From Tomocerus qinae (lineage: Eukaryota > Arthropoda > Collembola > Entomobryomorpha > Tomoceridae): 64,000 nt of DNA. Position numbers and translations under genes: made by a program. The notes below the pieces were generated by a model. The model did no database searches. It was not told the DNA's origin and saw only the letters and a program-made list of their open reading frames with translations. The stretch spans positions 72,168,001-72,232,000 of the forward strand of contig CM034546.1 in NCBI GenBank assembly GCA_020055645.1, written 5' to 3'. The number at the start of each line of letters is the position of its first letter. Position 1 is the stretch's first letter. This document shows, piece by piece, positions 36,287 through 47,900 of this stretch.

Positions 36287-37541
36287 ATGTCTGCTGAAGG
36301 ACTAAAACAGTTTGGGCTTTTGCCCACGTTCTATGAAAACCCACCAAAGTACGAACCCTTTTGGTTTGAGAAGAATGACATGAACGAGACTCGCTACTGG
36401 ACCAGGAAGTTTCTTCCTAATTGTCTTTATATTTGTGCCATTTATTTCCTATTCATCACATTTGGACCATCCTACATGAAAAATAGAAAACCATATAATC
36501 TGAAAACGCCTCTCGTTTTGTGGAATGCATCTTTGGCCATATTTTCAATTGCTGGCTTCACAAGAATGGCGCCAGAATTTTTCGGAGTTTTGTTATCGCC
36601 CGATGGGTTTTATCAATCTGCCTGCACACAGTAAATTATGGAATTTTTAATCAAAAAGATCAGTTTCTTTAAAATAAAGTTACTGTCTTTACAGATTTAA
36701 ATTTGAAATTCTAAATATTGTGCTAATTTGATGTCTTTTATCAATTCAGTAATGGACTGAATCAACCGATGACATTTTGGGGGCTGGCGTTCACACTTTC
36801 AAAGATAGCTGAGCTGTTCGATACTGTATTCATTGTACTCAGAAAGAAGCCATTGTCTTTTTTACACTGGTTAGTAAATTAAAAAATAAATATATCGAAA
36901 TGTTACATTAAAAAACCATCATTGTTATAATTAAATATTTTGAAATTAGGTTCCACCATCTCAGCATGGCTTGGACCACGTTTTATCTATTCTCTGAAGG
37001 AGAACCCATGGGTCGGTGGGCTGGGATTCTTAATTTCGGCGTGCACTCAATAATGTATTCCTACTACACCATAATGGTAAATATATATTGTTTAAAAACT
37101 CCAGTGTGTTTATCACTTTTTGATATAATTACATTCTAATTATTCCCGGTGCAGAAATATGTCAAGAAACTTTCATTGCATTGATTATTATAACAAAAAT
37201 ATTTAATTATTTACATTTACTAGTCACTTGGAATAAAACTTCCGAAGAAAGTGTCCATGACTGTGACGAGTATTCAAATCCTGCAATTTATCATAGGGCT
37301 CTATGTACATTTCTACACGATCAGGGTTCAAGGTAACAGCTCAACTTAATTTTTTTAATGCAATGACGAATGAAAATGAAAATCATATGAAATTTTCTTG
37401 TATTTAGGTCAAGGCAGAGATTGTTTCAGAACGGTTAATTCGAAGCGAATATATATTGTCCTTGGAGTAATGTACCTCTCCCTCTTTCTTAGACTGTTTC
37501 ACAACTCGTACATTGCTCCCAGCAAAACTAAAAAACAGTAA
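36287..37541 (+). CDS. ELOVL6-like very-long-chain fatty acid elongase (copy 3, 277 aa)
   Basis: The exons are 36287-36630, 36750-36869, 36950-37076, 37224-37332 and 37408-37541, 834 nt in frame, with the same intron positions and phases as copy 2. All motifs are intact: [16 protein letters not shown] across intron 2, [19 protein letters not shown] and the basic end KTKKQ. Exon 3 has one extra codon relative to copy 2 (RWAG for RWG). The first 13 codons differ most ([12 protein letters not shown] against [12 protein letters not shown]). The clean structure and conserved motifs argue that it is functional. Confidence 0.88.
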
Positions 37542-38587
37542 TTGTTTAATTTATAATAATAGAGTTCCAAGGGTTTCTCGCATCAAAACATCAAAATCGC
37601 TGGATAGAATAAAATTAATTATATTAATGTAATAATGTTTAGATTGTACTTATTCATGAAATTAGTATATGGACTTCTACTATTAAAGACTAATTCGGAT
37701 TTAAGCGAAGCATTGAGGGGTCGGGTAGTCTCTGTGGACAGCAACAAAAAGCTTTTTATACCCATAATGAATAATTTAAAACGAGTTTAGAGAATTTCCT
37801 TACACTGTTTCAAAAACAATATCCGAAAAGATTATAACATAATATTTTTTGTTTGTAATTATGGAAATTTATGTTTTCATGCATCATAATATCATCTTTG
37901 CTTTAGTAGCTCCAGGCTCCAGCATTACTGGTATCCACGCTTTAGATGAATATCAACAGAAAATATATCTTACTTATATAACCAATGTATTTGTGAAAGG
38001 TAACTCTGAATTGATAGGACCCAGAAATGTTTGAAAATTTTCCTTTTACAAATACATTTTATACATTCTCTTCTGAAATCATTTTTTTGTAGATTCACCA
38101 AATAGGCTATGTTATGGCATTTGCATATAATATATGTTTATTGTTTAAGCTTATTAATATTTGCATATCGACAACAATTACAATTACATATGCCAGATGC
38201 GAAATTGTAGTGATATTATTTGCTTTTATGGCAAAATTCAAGCTAAGTAATTCCTTTGAAGTTTTATATTATTACTTACCATGTACATATTATGTGTAGT
38301 AACGTATTTCCATTATTTGTTGTTATAAAATGCTATTCAAGTCTAGTTTTTACATTTTTTATCAATATTATAATTTTTCTGTACTCATGTTTTCGTATAT
38401 GACCGTATACTATTTTTCTCATTGCGATTTGTACTTATATGGTTTAACTGTGTCCACAGAAAAATGAACCTTGGCTGGTGATATCTGATGTATGGGGTAG
38501 GATTTCCAAACATTTTGCTTGCAGTGATAAACTGTGCAAGTAGTTTAGTATAGTAGCGCAAATGTATGTATAAAAGTACACAAATAT
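37542..38587. other. Intergenic
   Basis: AT-rich, with no gene, RNA or repeat recognised. The two short frames near 37849 and 38114 have no protein-like features. Confidence 0.4.
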
Positions 38588-39587
38588 TGTGAGAATAGAA
38601 CTCGGGCTAGAACGCAACATAGCAAAAGTTAATGCGAGACCCTACTTGGCCGGTCTGTCGCAACTACTAATGCATGTCGTCGTTCTACCTTTAGTTCTGC
38701 GGCTGTGTTTGTGTGTTTCGTGGCCTTGGAACTGGATTCGCAGCACATTACTCAAACAGAGCTTTAGTGCTCTCCACGTGGGTTATTCGGTTCTAAATAG
38801 CAGCAACTAACTTATGAACCAAAGTTCATACCACATACACATTTACTTCCTTACAGCCCTTTACATCAGATGAGTAGCCCCTGACTCATCAGAACAATCA
38901 TACTCGCTTGACAACAGAGAGGGAGGCTACAACGGTTTTTATACCCCGCATCTTGTGAGAATAGAACTCGGGCTAGAACGCAACATAGCAAAAGTTAATG
39001 CGAGACCCTACTTGGCCGGTCTGTCGCAACTACTAATGCATGTCGTCGTTCTACCTTTAGTTCTGCGGCTGTGTTTGTGTGTTTCGTGGCCTTGGAACTC
39101 GATTCGCAGCACATTACTCAAACAGAGCTTTAGTGCTCTCCACGTGGGTTATTCGGTTCTAAATAGCAGCAACTAACTTATGAACCAAAGTTCATACCAC
39201 ATACACATTTACTTCCTTACAGCCCTTTACATCAGATGAGTAGCCCCTGACTCATCAGAACAATCATACTCGCTTGACAACAGAGAGGGAGGCTACAACG
39301 GTTTTTATACCCCGCATCTTGTGAGAATAGAACTCGGGCTAGAACGCAACATAGCAAAAGTTAATGCGAGACCCTACTTGGCCGGTCTGTCGCAACTACT
39401 AATGCATGTCGTCGTTCTACCTTTAGTTCTGCGGCTGTGTTTGTGTGTTTCGTGGCCTTGGAACTCGATTCGCAGCACATTACTCAAACAGAGCTTTAGT
39501 GCTCTCCACGTGGGTTATTCGGTTCTAAATAGCAGCAACTAACTTATGAACCAAAGTTCATACCACACACACATTTACTTCCTTACA
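38588..39587. mobile_element. Tandem LTR-like array (TRIM-type candidate), three repeats
   Basis: Three copies of a 268-bp repeat (38588-38855, 38954-39221, 39320-39587) start TGTGAGAATAG and end CTTCCTTACA, separated by two identical 98-bp spacers. The period is exactly 366 bp and I saw only a handful of base differences. ATAT lies directly on both sides of the array (38584-38587, 39588-39591), as expected for a target duplication. The pattern repeat-spacer-repeat-spacer-repeat is that of a multimerised miniature LTR retrotransposon. No primer-binding site starting TGG lies beside a repeat, so the class is uncertain. The 73-codon frame in each copy is not considered a gene. Confidence 0.65.
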
Positions 39588-40604
39588 ATATCTTCTACAA
39601 AAAAGTCGTTATTGAATTTCCGGACGGGACTCATACATCTACTTATTTGTTACAAAACAATCATTATGTAATTATTTCAACATTTTTCTTCAAGTAGTTG
39701 TTATTCTTACTGTGCGTGCTAGGTTTCAGACAGTACTAAAAAACCCAAGTAGTAACTTTTTTAAGGTTGTATGTATATAATTATCAGAGTCCTGTGAATT
39801 TTGATGTCTGTAAGTTAGTTTAATGTATGTTTTTGCAATGTTAAAGCTACCAGGTGGATTTGTTTCGAAACTGAGTTGATAGGTATTTTGTGTATTTAAG
39901 ACACATAATAAATAACATCTGCTTACTTTACGGCTTAGTGGAACTGTTCACCTTCGAGACATTGGTCATATATGATATTACTAAATAGAAGTAATAGTAA
40001 GGCATTTTGGTATACTTGTGTTTCTGAATTGTAATAAGTTTCTCATCTTCAACCAAATAAATGTCTTGACAGCCTGTATCTCTACATATACGATATAGGC
40101 ATTCTTCGTTACACTACTGGCTACTGGTACTAGTATATAGAAGAACATGATTATAAAAAGTTTTCTTCTTTGGGGTACCAATTATTATTATCTACCTATT
40201 TATTTAATTATTATGCAATTAAATAAAACCTGAGCATCTTCCAAAGTCATAACAATTTATTATATTATGCTACTAACACTACAACCCACTTAATTCACAT
40301 AATTATCAAACAATTCCCATGCCTTACACTATATTAAATACAGTATGTATTAAATGTAGGAATACATTTATAAAACAGCAGCGCAAATTAAATAAATAAT
40401 CCTCTATGTGGGAGTTTCGTTTATGAAATTTCATGTTAAAGCGAATTTTTTATCTACAAATTTTTCAAGGCGCAAAATATTAATGTCCGTTTTTGTCGGA
40501 AATGGATGAATGAAGAATACCTTAAGTATAGTAACACGAGTAAGGTTACCCGTCCTACGGACGGGGTTAATAACAGGGCGCTTGAATATTCAAAAAAAAA
40601 TTTT
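39588..40604. other. Intergenic
   Basis: AT-rich, nothing recognised. Confidence 0.4.
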
Positions 40605-40621
40605 ATTCAAAATTTCAAAAC

Positions 40622-40943
40622 TAATTGGAAATGAAATCACTCCATTGCATCTTCCACAGCAACAGGGACCACCTTTTTTTCGACATAAGTAAAGATTCTC
40701 GAAGCTTTTCATCTTCCTTTTTCAACTTTTCACGCAAGTCATCTACCTGTTTTTTATGCTCAGCATGAGCTGCAAGAAGTGTCAATCCAGCGTCGGTGGG
40801 TGTATTGCAGATCATGCAACACATAAAATTAGTTCTCACAGGGGCGACATGACACCCTTCACACCATGACCATTCTTCATCATCTTTTCCAACCAATTCT
40901 GGCATTTCGTGTTCAATCACATAGTTACATCTTGCACACTTCT
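40622..40943 (-). pseudogene. Possible 3' exon of a zinc-binding/coiled-coil protein
   Basis: A 321-nt open stretch on the minus strand follows a TTTTAG acceptor-like site and is followed within about 25 nt by AATAAA. It encodes CARCNY, CEGCHV and CCMIC, paired cysteines suggesting zinc binding, then a charged helix (KKQVDDLREKLKKEDEKLRE). An A7 run near the 3' end is a likely frameshift site. One more A would end the protein a few codons earlier on a less unusual sequence. Upstream exons would have to lie in or beyond the tandem repeats. Not recognised as a known family; it could be a live exon, a retrocopy or part of an old element. Confidence 0.35.
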
Positions 40944-40959
40944 CTAAAATTATAAAATT

Positions 40960-41931
40960 CCGTAATTGTACCTTGCAAAGCTATAATCTTTGTGTGCATC
41001 CTGTGTATAATATAATATTCATATAGTTTATTGTATTTTGTAGTAAATTGCAAAGTGTTGCTAAAATTCCCCCATCTGGGGAATCTATAAAATATTCGAA
41101 GTACTACAAAATACAATACATGAATATAATACACAGAATGCACACAAAAAATTAATGTTGCAAGGTACAACAACGGAATCATACTCATTCAACTTTTAAT
41201 AATTTTAAAACCGATTCAAACAAGCACAAATGACTCCGTTATTGTACCTTGCAAAGTTATAATCTTTGTGTGCATCCTGTGTATAATATTCATATAGTGT
41301 ATTGTATTTTGTAGTAAATTGCAAAGTGTTGCTAAAATTCCCCCATCTGGGGAATCTATAAAATATTCGAAGTACTACAAAATACAATACATGAATATAA
41401 TACACAGAATGCACACAAAAAATTTAATGTTGCAAGGTACAACAACGGAATCATATTCATTCTACTTTTAATAATTTTAAACCGATTCAAACATTAACAA
41501 ATGACTCCGTTATTGTACCTTGCAAAGTTATAATCTTTGTGTGCATCCTGTGTATAATATTCATATAGTGTATTGTATTTTGTAGTAAATTGCAAAGTGT
41601 TGCTAAAATTCCCCCATCTGGGGAATCTATAAAATATTCGATGTAGCAATAGTTAATCAGCAGACTGGATTTCAAAAAATTACGCCCTATCAGAATGCAT
41701 ATCCAAGTGCAAATCCGCAATGGGCAATACCATTCCAGCTGGGACTAACAGTAGTACAAAATACAATACATTAATATAATACACAGAATGCACACAAAAA
41801 ATGAATGTTGCAAGGTACAACAACGGAATCATATTCATTCTACTATGAATAATAATTTTAAAACCGATTCAAACATTCACAAATGACTCCGTTGTTGTAC
41901 CTTGCAAAGTTATAATCTTTGTGTGCATCAT
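40960..41931. repeat. Tandem array of palindromic units, left part
   Basis: Units start at 40960, 41236, 41507 and 41889 (CCGTTATTGTACCTTGCAAA). Periods are about 276 and 271 bp, and the third is lengthened by about 110 bp of extra sequence (41640-41755). Each unit is an imperfect palindrome, closing with TTGCAAGGTACAACAACGGA. The fourth unit is broken by the retrotransposon and resumes at 51206. Confidence 0.85.
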
Positions 41932-41935
41932 GTGT

Positions 41936-42546
41936 TATAACGTTTAAAATGGGGATATTTCTTTGCCTATCCGATTAAACGTATTAATTTATAGATTGCA
42001 GGTTCTCTGATGGGCAAATCCGCACCAGAGTATTTATGAATTTCCTATTAGATTGATATTGCTATTATTTGTGCTAGTAATAATAAACCACTACCACTGA
42101 GCCGTATATTATACAGACAGAAAATAAAATGAATTTATTTAGCACGTAGAAATTAATGGCCAATCAAAAGGAATCAAATTGAATATCTTTCATGTGACAA
42201 TTTGGACGATTGAGAATAATTACTAAATTATAACAAATTGGAATGATCTCACCAAATTGTAGAATAACAGTCAAAATAGTTAGACATCAGAAAATATCCA
42301 ATAACAGAAAACAAGGAAACCAATAAAGATAAAGTAAGACTATCTGCAGGAGCAGCTGGAACATCCACGGAGATGTTGACTTGAGCACAGTCCAGAATGG
42401 AATCCCCTTCTCTCTCTCGAAGCAAAGGTTCTCTTTCCTCCGAGCGAGTAGAAATGTTGCCATGGGCATATTACATGGATAGAGTACAGATACATTACCA
42501 TGGCTGGATTACCATGGGTAGATATCCATATGCTGCCATGGATACA
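41936..42546 (-). repeat. 3' LTR of the Ty3/gypsy element
   Basis: 611 bp. By eye it matches 50595-51205 throughout; the only difference I noticed is A against T at 42542/51202. On the element strand it starts TGTA and ends TTATA rather than the usual CA. Confidence 0.93.
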
Positions 42547-44957
42547 ACCCCCGTGTGAAAATTGGGCTTTATAGTGCTAAAGCCCTTTATAATATGAATT
42601 AAGAAAAATAATTACAAGGGTGATAGCTAGAGCAGGTTTAACACTATTTCTCAGATAGCCTAATTTAGGTTAGGAAGTTGGATAGGAATATGGTTAGTAC
42701 CATAAATTCGAAAAGAGTAGATATAATAATTTATGTACAGTAGCATTGTGGTAGAATGTAACCGGTTATACATTGTGGCAATTTAAGCATGGGAGTTAAA
42801 ACAAAAGAAAATGAATTAACAATGGTGAAATGTTGTATAGATAGCTAGTTCATAAGGACAAGAAGTGTGTGTATGTAATTTAGGAAAAGTTTAGGCATAA
42901 CCAGAAGTAGTAGACAGATTTTATTTGATATAGGTAAATGTTTTTCCCGATGGCTTCCAAAATGCCATTTCCCTGTTTCTACATGTGGGGAATGTCAATA
43001 GGAACAAACAACTTTCAGGGAAAAAATCATTTTTGCCCCTGTCAGTAGTTATATGAAAAAAACCTCTTAAAAAGGAAAGCAAAATAACTTTTGAACCCCT
43101 GAACGGATTTTGATGAAAGTTGGTATGGAGACCCGCCATAAGTATATCTCCAGAGGTTTTTTAAAAGAGCAATAACGTTCCAGATTTTCGATTTCAAAAG
43201 ACCCGGCAGAGTTTCAAAAAATGGGTTTTTTCGGGTTTTTGCCAGAAATAAAAAGTTTTTTCGGACATCTGCTCGGTTCAAATTAAAGAGATTATCAAAC
43301 TACACTTTGAGGGTATATCAAGTATTTCACTTTCGGTGACCCCTGCCCAGAGTCAAAGGTCAAAACTTGGTATTTTGAAGAATTTCACCGTCTGAGGTAT
43401 CAATCGAAAGCTGACAAGGACCTCGATGTCGCTAAAGCGATTATTTTGGCTAATAATGACCTCTAAAAGAGTTTACGGGTCATATAATACAATAATACTT
43501 GAACATAGATGTATCTGAACACTCACAAAATCGCGACATAATTCCCAAAAGATATACCTATTTCTGCATACTAAACGCGACTATGTGTCATCTAACATAT
43601 CATTAAATGTCATTTGTCACGTTAGTATAATAATCCGGGTAGGAGGGAAGTGGAATTTCAATATATAATGACGATTCATAATATCATTTTCTTCTATGCA
43701 TTAAGTATACACATGGCCAGGCACGGGCCTGTGCATTAAATTGGATTATGAGTATGAGTTACTGTACAATTAAACGTGACTAATAACCCCTAGTTTGTGA
43801 ATTCGTAATAGTTCCCTGGGCTTTTCTCATGTCCGAATGACATCCAAAAGCAAGTTAGATGACACATGGTAGTCTTTAATATACAGAAATATACATGTTT
43901 TTCCGGAATTATGTCGCGATTTTGTGAGTGTTCAGATACATCTATGTTCAAGTATTATTGTATTATATGACCCGTAAACTCTTTTAGAGGTCATTATTAG
44001 CCAAAATAATCGCTTTAGCGACATCGAGGTCCTTGTCAGCTTTCGATTGATACCTCAGACGGTGAAATTCTTCAAAATACCAAGTTTTGACCTTTGACTC
44101 TGGGCGGGGGTCACCGAAAGTGAAATACTTGATATACCCTCAAACTGTAGTTTTATAATCTCTTTAATTTGAACCGAGCAGATGTCCGAAAAAACTTTTT
44201 ATTTCTGGCAAAAACCCGAAAAAACCCCTTTTTTGAAACTCTGCCGGGTCTTTTGAAATCGAAAATCTGGAACGTTATTGCTCTTTTAAAAAACCTCTGG
44301 AGATATACTTATGGCGGGTCTCCATACCAACTTTCATCAAAATCCGTTCAGGGGTTCAAAAGTTATTTTGCTTTCCTTTTTAAGAGGTTTTTTTCATATA
44401 ACTACTGACAGGGGCAAAAATGATTTTTTCCCTGAAAGTTGTTTGTTCCTATTGACATTCCCCACATGTAGAAACAGGGAAATGGCATTTTGGAAGCCAT
44501 CGGGAAAAACATTTACCTATATCAAATAAAATCTGTCAGTATGGTAAAATACTATCTTTATAGAAAAACACTTATTTGAATTTCTAAAATACCAGTCCAG
44601 TTTCCACCGCCCTCTCTTTATGTGCAAGGCATTCAGGGAATTGCCAGAGATTTGTTCGGTAGGAAAAAGATTTGTTTGGCTATTGTCATTCTGCCGCCAT
44701 CCCAGTGTGCAAAGCTATTCTTTTGAATAACCTGAGATTTGTTCGTGCCCGAATTGACAATTGAATTATGCATACTTCAACAATTCCATAAAAAGGAAAC
44801 ACAAATCTATTAATGCCTTATTAGTGTTGTATCATAACAAATCAACAGAGTTGCCTTGGTAATGCATATATTATATAATAATAAAATTCAGTATAACAAG
44901 TTAACCTTGAAAAATTTACCACAAAACTAAAAATAATTATTATATACATATTTTCAA
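42547..44957. other. Retrotransposon 3' region, split by the foldback element
   Basis: About 790 bp of retrotransposon sequence (42547-42912 and 44538-44957) between the pol stop and the 3' LTR. No envelope or other frame of useful size. The bases next to the 3' LTR on the element strand, CACACGGGGGT, are the only polypurine-like tract, and a weak one. Confidence 0.6.
42913..44537. mobile_element. Foldback element FB-B, nested in the retrotransposon
   Basis: 1625 bp with the same GACAGATTTTATTTGATATA ends, long inverted arms and core layout as 11276-12898. It is again flanked by AGTA (42909-42912, 44538-44541). Internal bases differ moderately from copy A. It was inserted after the retrotransposon, into its 3' non-coding region, leaving gag and pol untouched. 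Confidence 0.9.
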
Positions 44958-47900
44958 TTATTGTCGATAGTCAACTCGTGGTTTGTGACGAAGGCGAGTT
45001 GAACGACGTTGTCTAAACACAGCCGGGTTTGGGATTACCAAAGGTGTTGGTGGTGACTGTGTGTTGGTGGTTGTCGGTGATGGAGGAGGAATGGATGTAG
45101 GAATTTGAGAATTAGCAGATAAACCTGGTCCAGAGTCATCACCTGTATCACAAGAAATATCATTAGAATTTAAATTCAGTTGTAAATCTGGCACAATAAT
45201 TGGTGATATAATATGCGACTCATCCTTTGGTTCGAGAGAGGCAGGATTTGGCGACGAAAATTTCAGCGTCAACGGATCTCTGGAATGGTATCTGCGGAGG
45301 AACTGGATATGCAAATGTTTCCGTATTGTCCCGTCCTCGAACTCCACATCATAAGAAAGACCGTCAGGGGAAACCGAGCAAATTCTAGCTATTCGGTTGT
45401 CGTATAGCGGTGTCAGGCCAGCTACGATCCCTTTGTCTCTGGACGATAAGGTCATATCCTTCATCACGACTAGGTCTCCAACCTGGAAAAAATCGTCTCG
45501 GTGCCTGGCATCATAATACTTTTTCTGCTTAAGTTTAGCTTTCTGTAAATGAGATTCAACAAGTTTTAACATATTAGTATAAATTTCATTACGATTAAAT
45601 AAATATTCACTTGTCGGTGAAGGCACTTGTAAGACTTCTTCCGGTGGTATGTCAGCTGTGAGAGCATTGTCAAATGGCAGTGACGGCTCTCTATTCATCA
45701 TTAGTTTGAATGGAGAAAAACCCGTAGAATCTTGAATCGCGGAGTTAATTGCCAATTTAAAGAATGGCAGATGAGCACTCCATTTACTATGAGGGCAACC
45801 TTCCACAAAACTCCTTATCATGGGTTTGAGTGTGCGATTTACACGCTCAGCCAAATTTGATTGTGGAGTATACACAGAAGTATAGACATGAGTAATGTGC
45901 CACTGACGACACATAAAGTCTAGAAGGTTAGATTTCATATTCGATGCATTATCGGAAACAAGAACTTTGGGCATGCCATAACGGCAAAAGATGTCATTCT
46001 CCAGAATTTTAGATAGACATTGTGATGATGCGACTCGGATGGGATATAATTCAACCCATTTTGTGAATGAGTCCACGATCACCAAAATGTATCTAAATCG
46101 ACCTGGCGATGATGGAATGTAAGGTCCCATCAGGTCAATGTACAAAGTATGCCAAGGGGAAGTAATTGGTGAAGACTTCATCAACCCCGCTGGCTTTTGA
46201 TTGTCATACTTGATTCTTTGACAAGAATCACATGTTCGTACATAATTTTCAACATATTCACGCATACCCTTGAAAAATACACGTGACTTTAGTCGATGCA
46301 TTGTCTTTTCTACACCCAAATGACCCGATTGAGGAGTGTCGTGGAAATGACGAACTATTTCCTCGCGCAGTGAAAGTGGAATGACAGGCAATAATAAGCT
46401 ATCATGTTGCTTATATAAAATACCCTGTCGCACAGTAAAACCTGGATGAGTGTCCACAATCATGGCCTGAATTTCTGGATCAGACTTTTGACCTTTTAGA
46501 ATTTTCTGCTTAGTCATGGAACAGGTGAGAATGACATTGCAAGTGTGATTAGGAGGAAACATGATGTCACGATATTCATCGTTGAAAGAATCATCCGGAA
46601 AAGAATTTCTAGAAAGAAAGTCGGCCACTGTGTTGTCTCTACCTTTTATGTATTGTATGCAAGGGCTCCATTCTTGCAACATAATGGCCCATCGCATCAA
46701 TCTATGTGAGGTATTGCGCATTTTGTCTAGCCAAACTAATGCCTTATGGTCTGTTTGCAGTACAAACTCCTGACCATCTATGTATTCACGGAATTTCTCT
46801 AGTGAATATATTATTGCATATAATTCTTTCTCACTACATGTGTAGTTTTGTTGAGCTGGTTCCATGGTTTTGCTTGCAAAGCAAATAACCCGCTCGTTAC
46901 CAGAATCATCGACTTGTGCTAAAACAGCACCAAAACCTGTTCCACTACCATCACATCTGACTATGAATGTTTTGTTGTAATCTGGGTATGCTAAGACTAG
47001 ATTAGTAGCTACCGCAGATTTTAATTTGATGAATGCCTGTTCTTCGACATCAGTCCAACGAAACTTTTTATTGGGAGAACAAAGTGCATACAATGGTTTA
47101 CACACCGCAGCCATATTTTCTACAAAGTTTCGGTAAAAGCCAACGCAACCTAAGAACTTACGTAGCGCTCGGCGTGAACCTGGTGAAGGAATGTCAAGTA
47201 TTGCACTTACTTTTTCCGGATTCATTTCAATCCCTTTTTCTGACACGATGTGACCTAAAAATTTCACACGTGTCTTTCCAAAAACACATTTGGCAGGATT
47301 AATCGTAATGCCAGCCTGGCTAAGACGTGACAAAACCGTTTCAATATGAGAGCGATGATCCTTGTATGATTTGGAGTAAATCAAAATATCGTCTTGATAA
47401 ACAAGAACAAAGTCATCTAACCCTGACAAGACTTCATGCATAAGACGTTGGTAGGTGGCACTAGCATTTCTAAGACCAAAAGGCATTACAGTAAATTCGA
47501 ATAGTCCTCTTTCTGTCATGAAAGCAGTATACTTCCTACTATTTTTGTCTAGCAAGACTTGCCAATAGCCCTTTTCTGCATCAATCACTGATAGGTATTT
47601 AGCCATATACAGTTTTTGAAGAAGGCTGTAAATGAGTGGAATCGGAAAAGTTTCGTGCTTCGTATACTTATTGATGTAACGAAAGTCTACAATAAACCTC
47701 CATTCTCCATTAGGCTTTTCACGTAAAAGAACCGGAGATGCAAAATCCGATGTGGAAGGTTGTATAACTCCTAATGCTAACATTTTATCAACTTCGTTAT
47801 TAATAGCAGCATGCTTTTTCGGTGAGGTAGGATATGGTCGCTGGCGCTTAGGTTTTTCTTCTGTAAGTTCAATTTTGTGAGTTGTCACGTTAGTTCTGCC

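Noticed and set aside
38589-39542. Three identical 73-codon frames
   Set aside because: They follow the 366-bp repeat period and start on non-ATG codons. Explained by the LTR-like repeat rather than by a gene family.
40960-41931. Tandem units first read as LTRs of a second retrotransposon
   Set aside because: Each unit is an internal palindrome and there is no coding region between them. They fit tandem MITE-like repeats better.
42287-42469. 60-codon frame present again at 50946-51128
   Set aside because: It lies within the retrotransposon LTRs and is duplicated only because the LTRs are.
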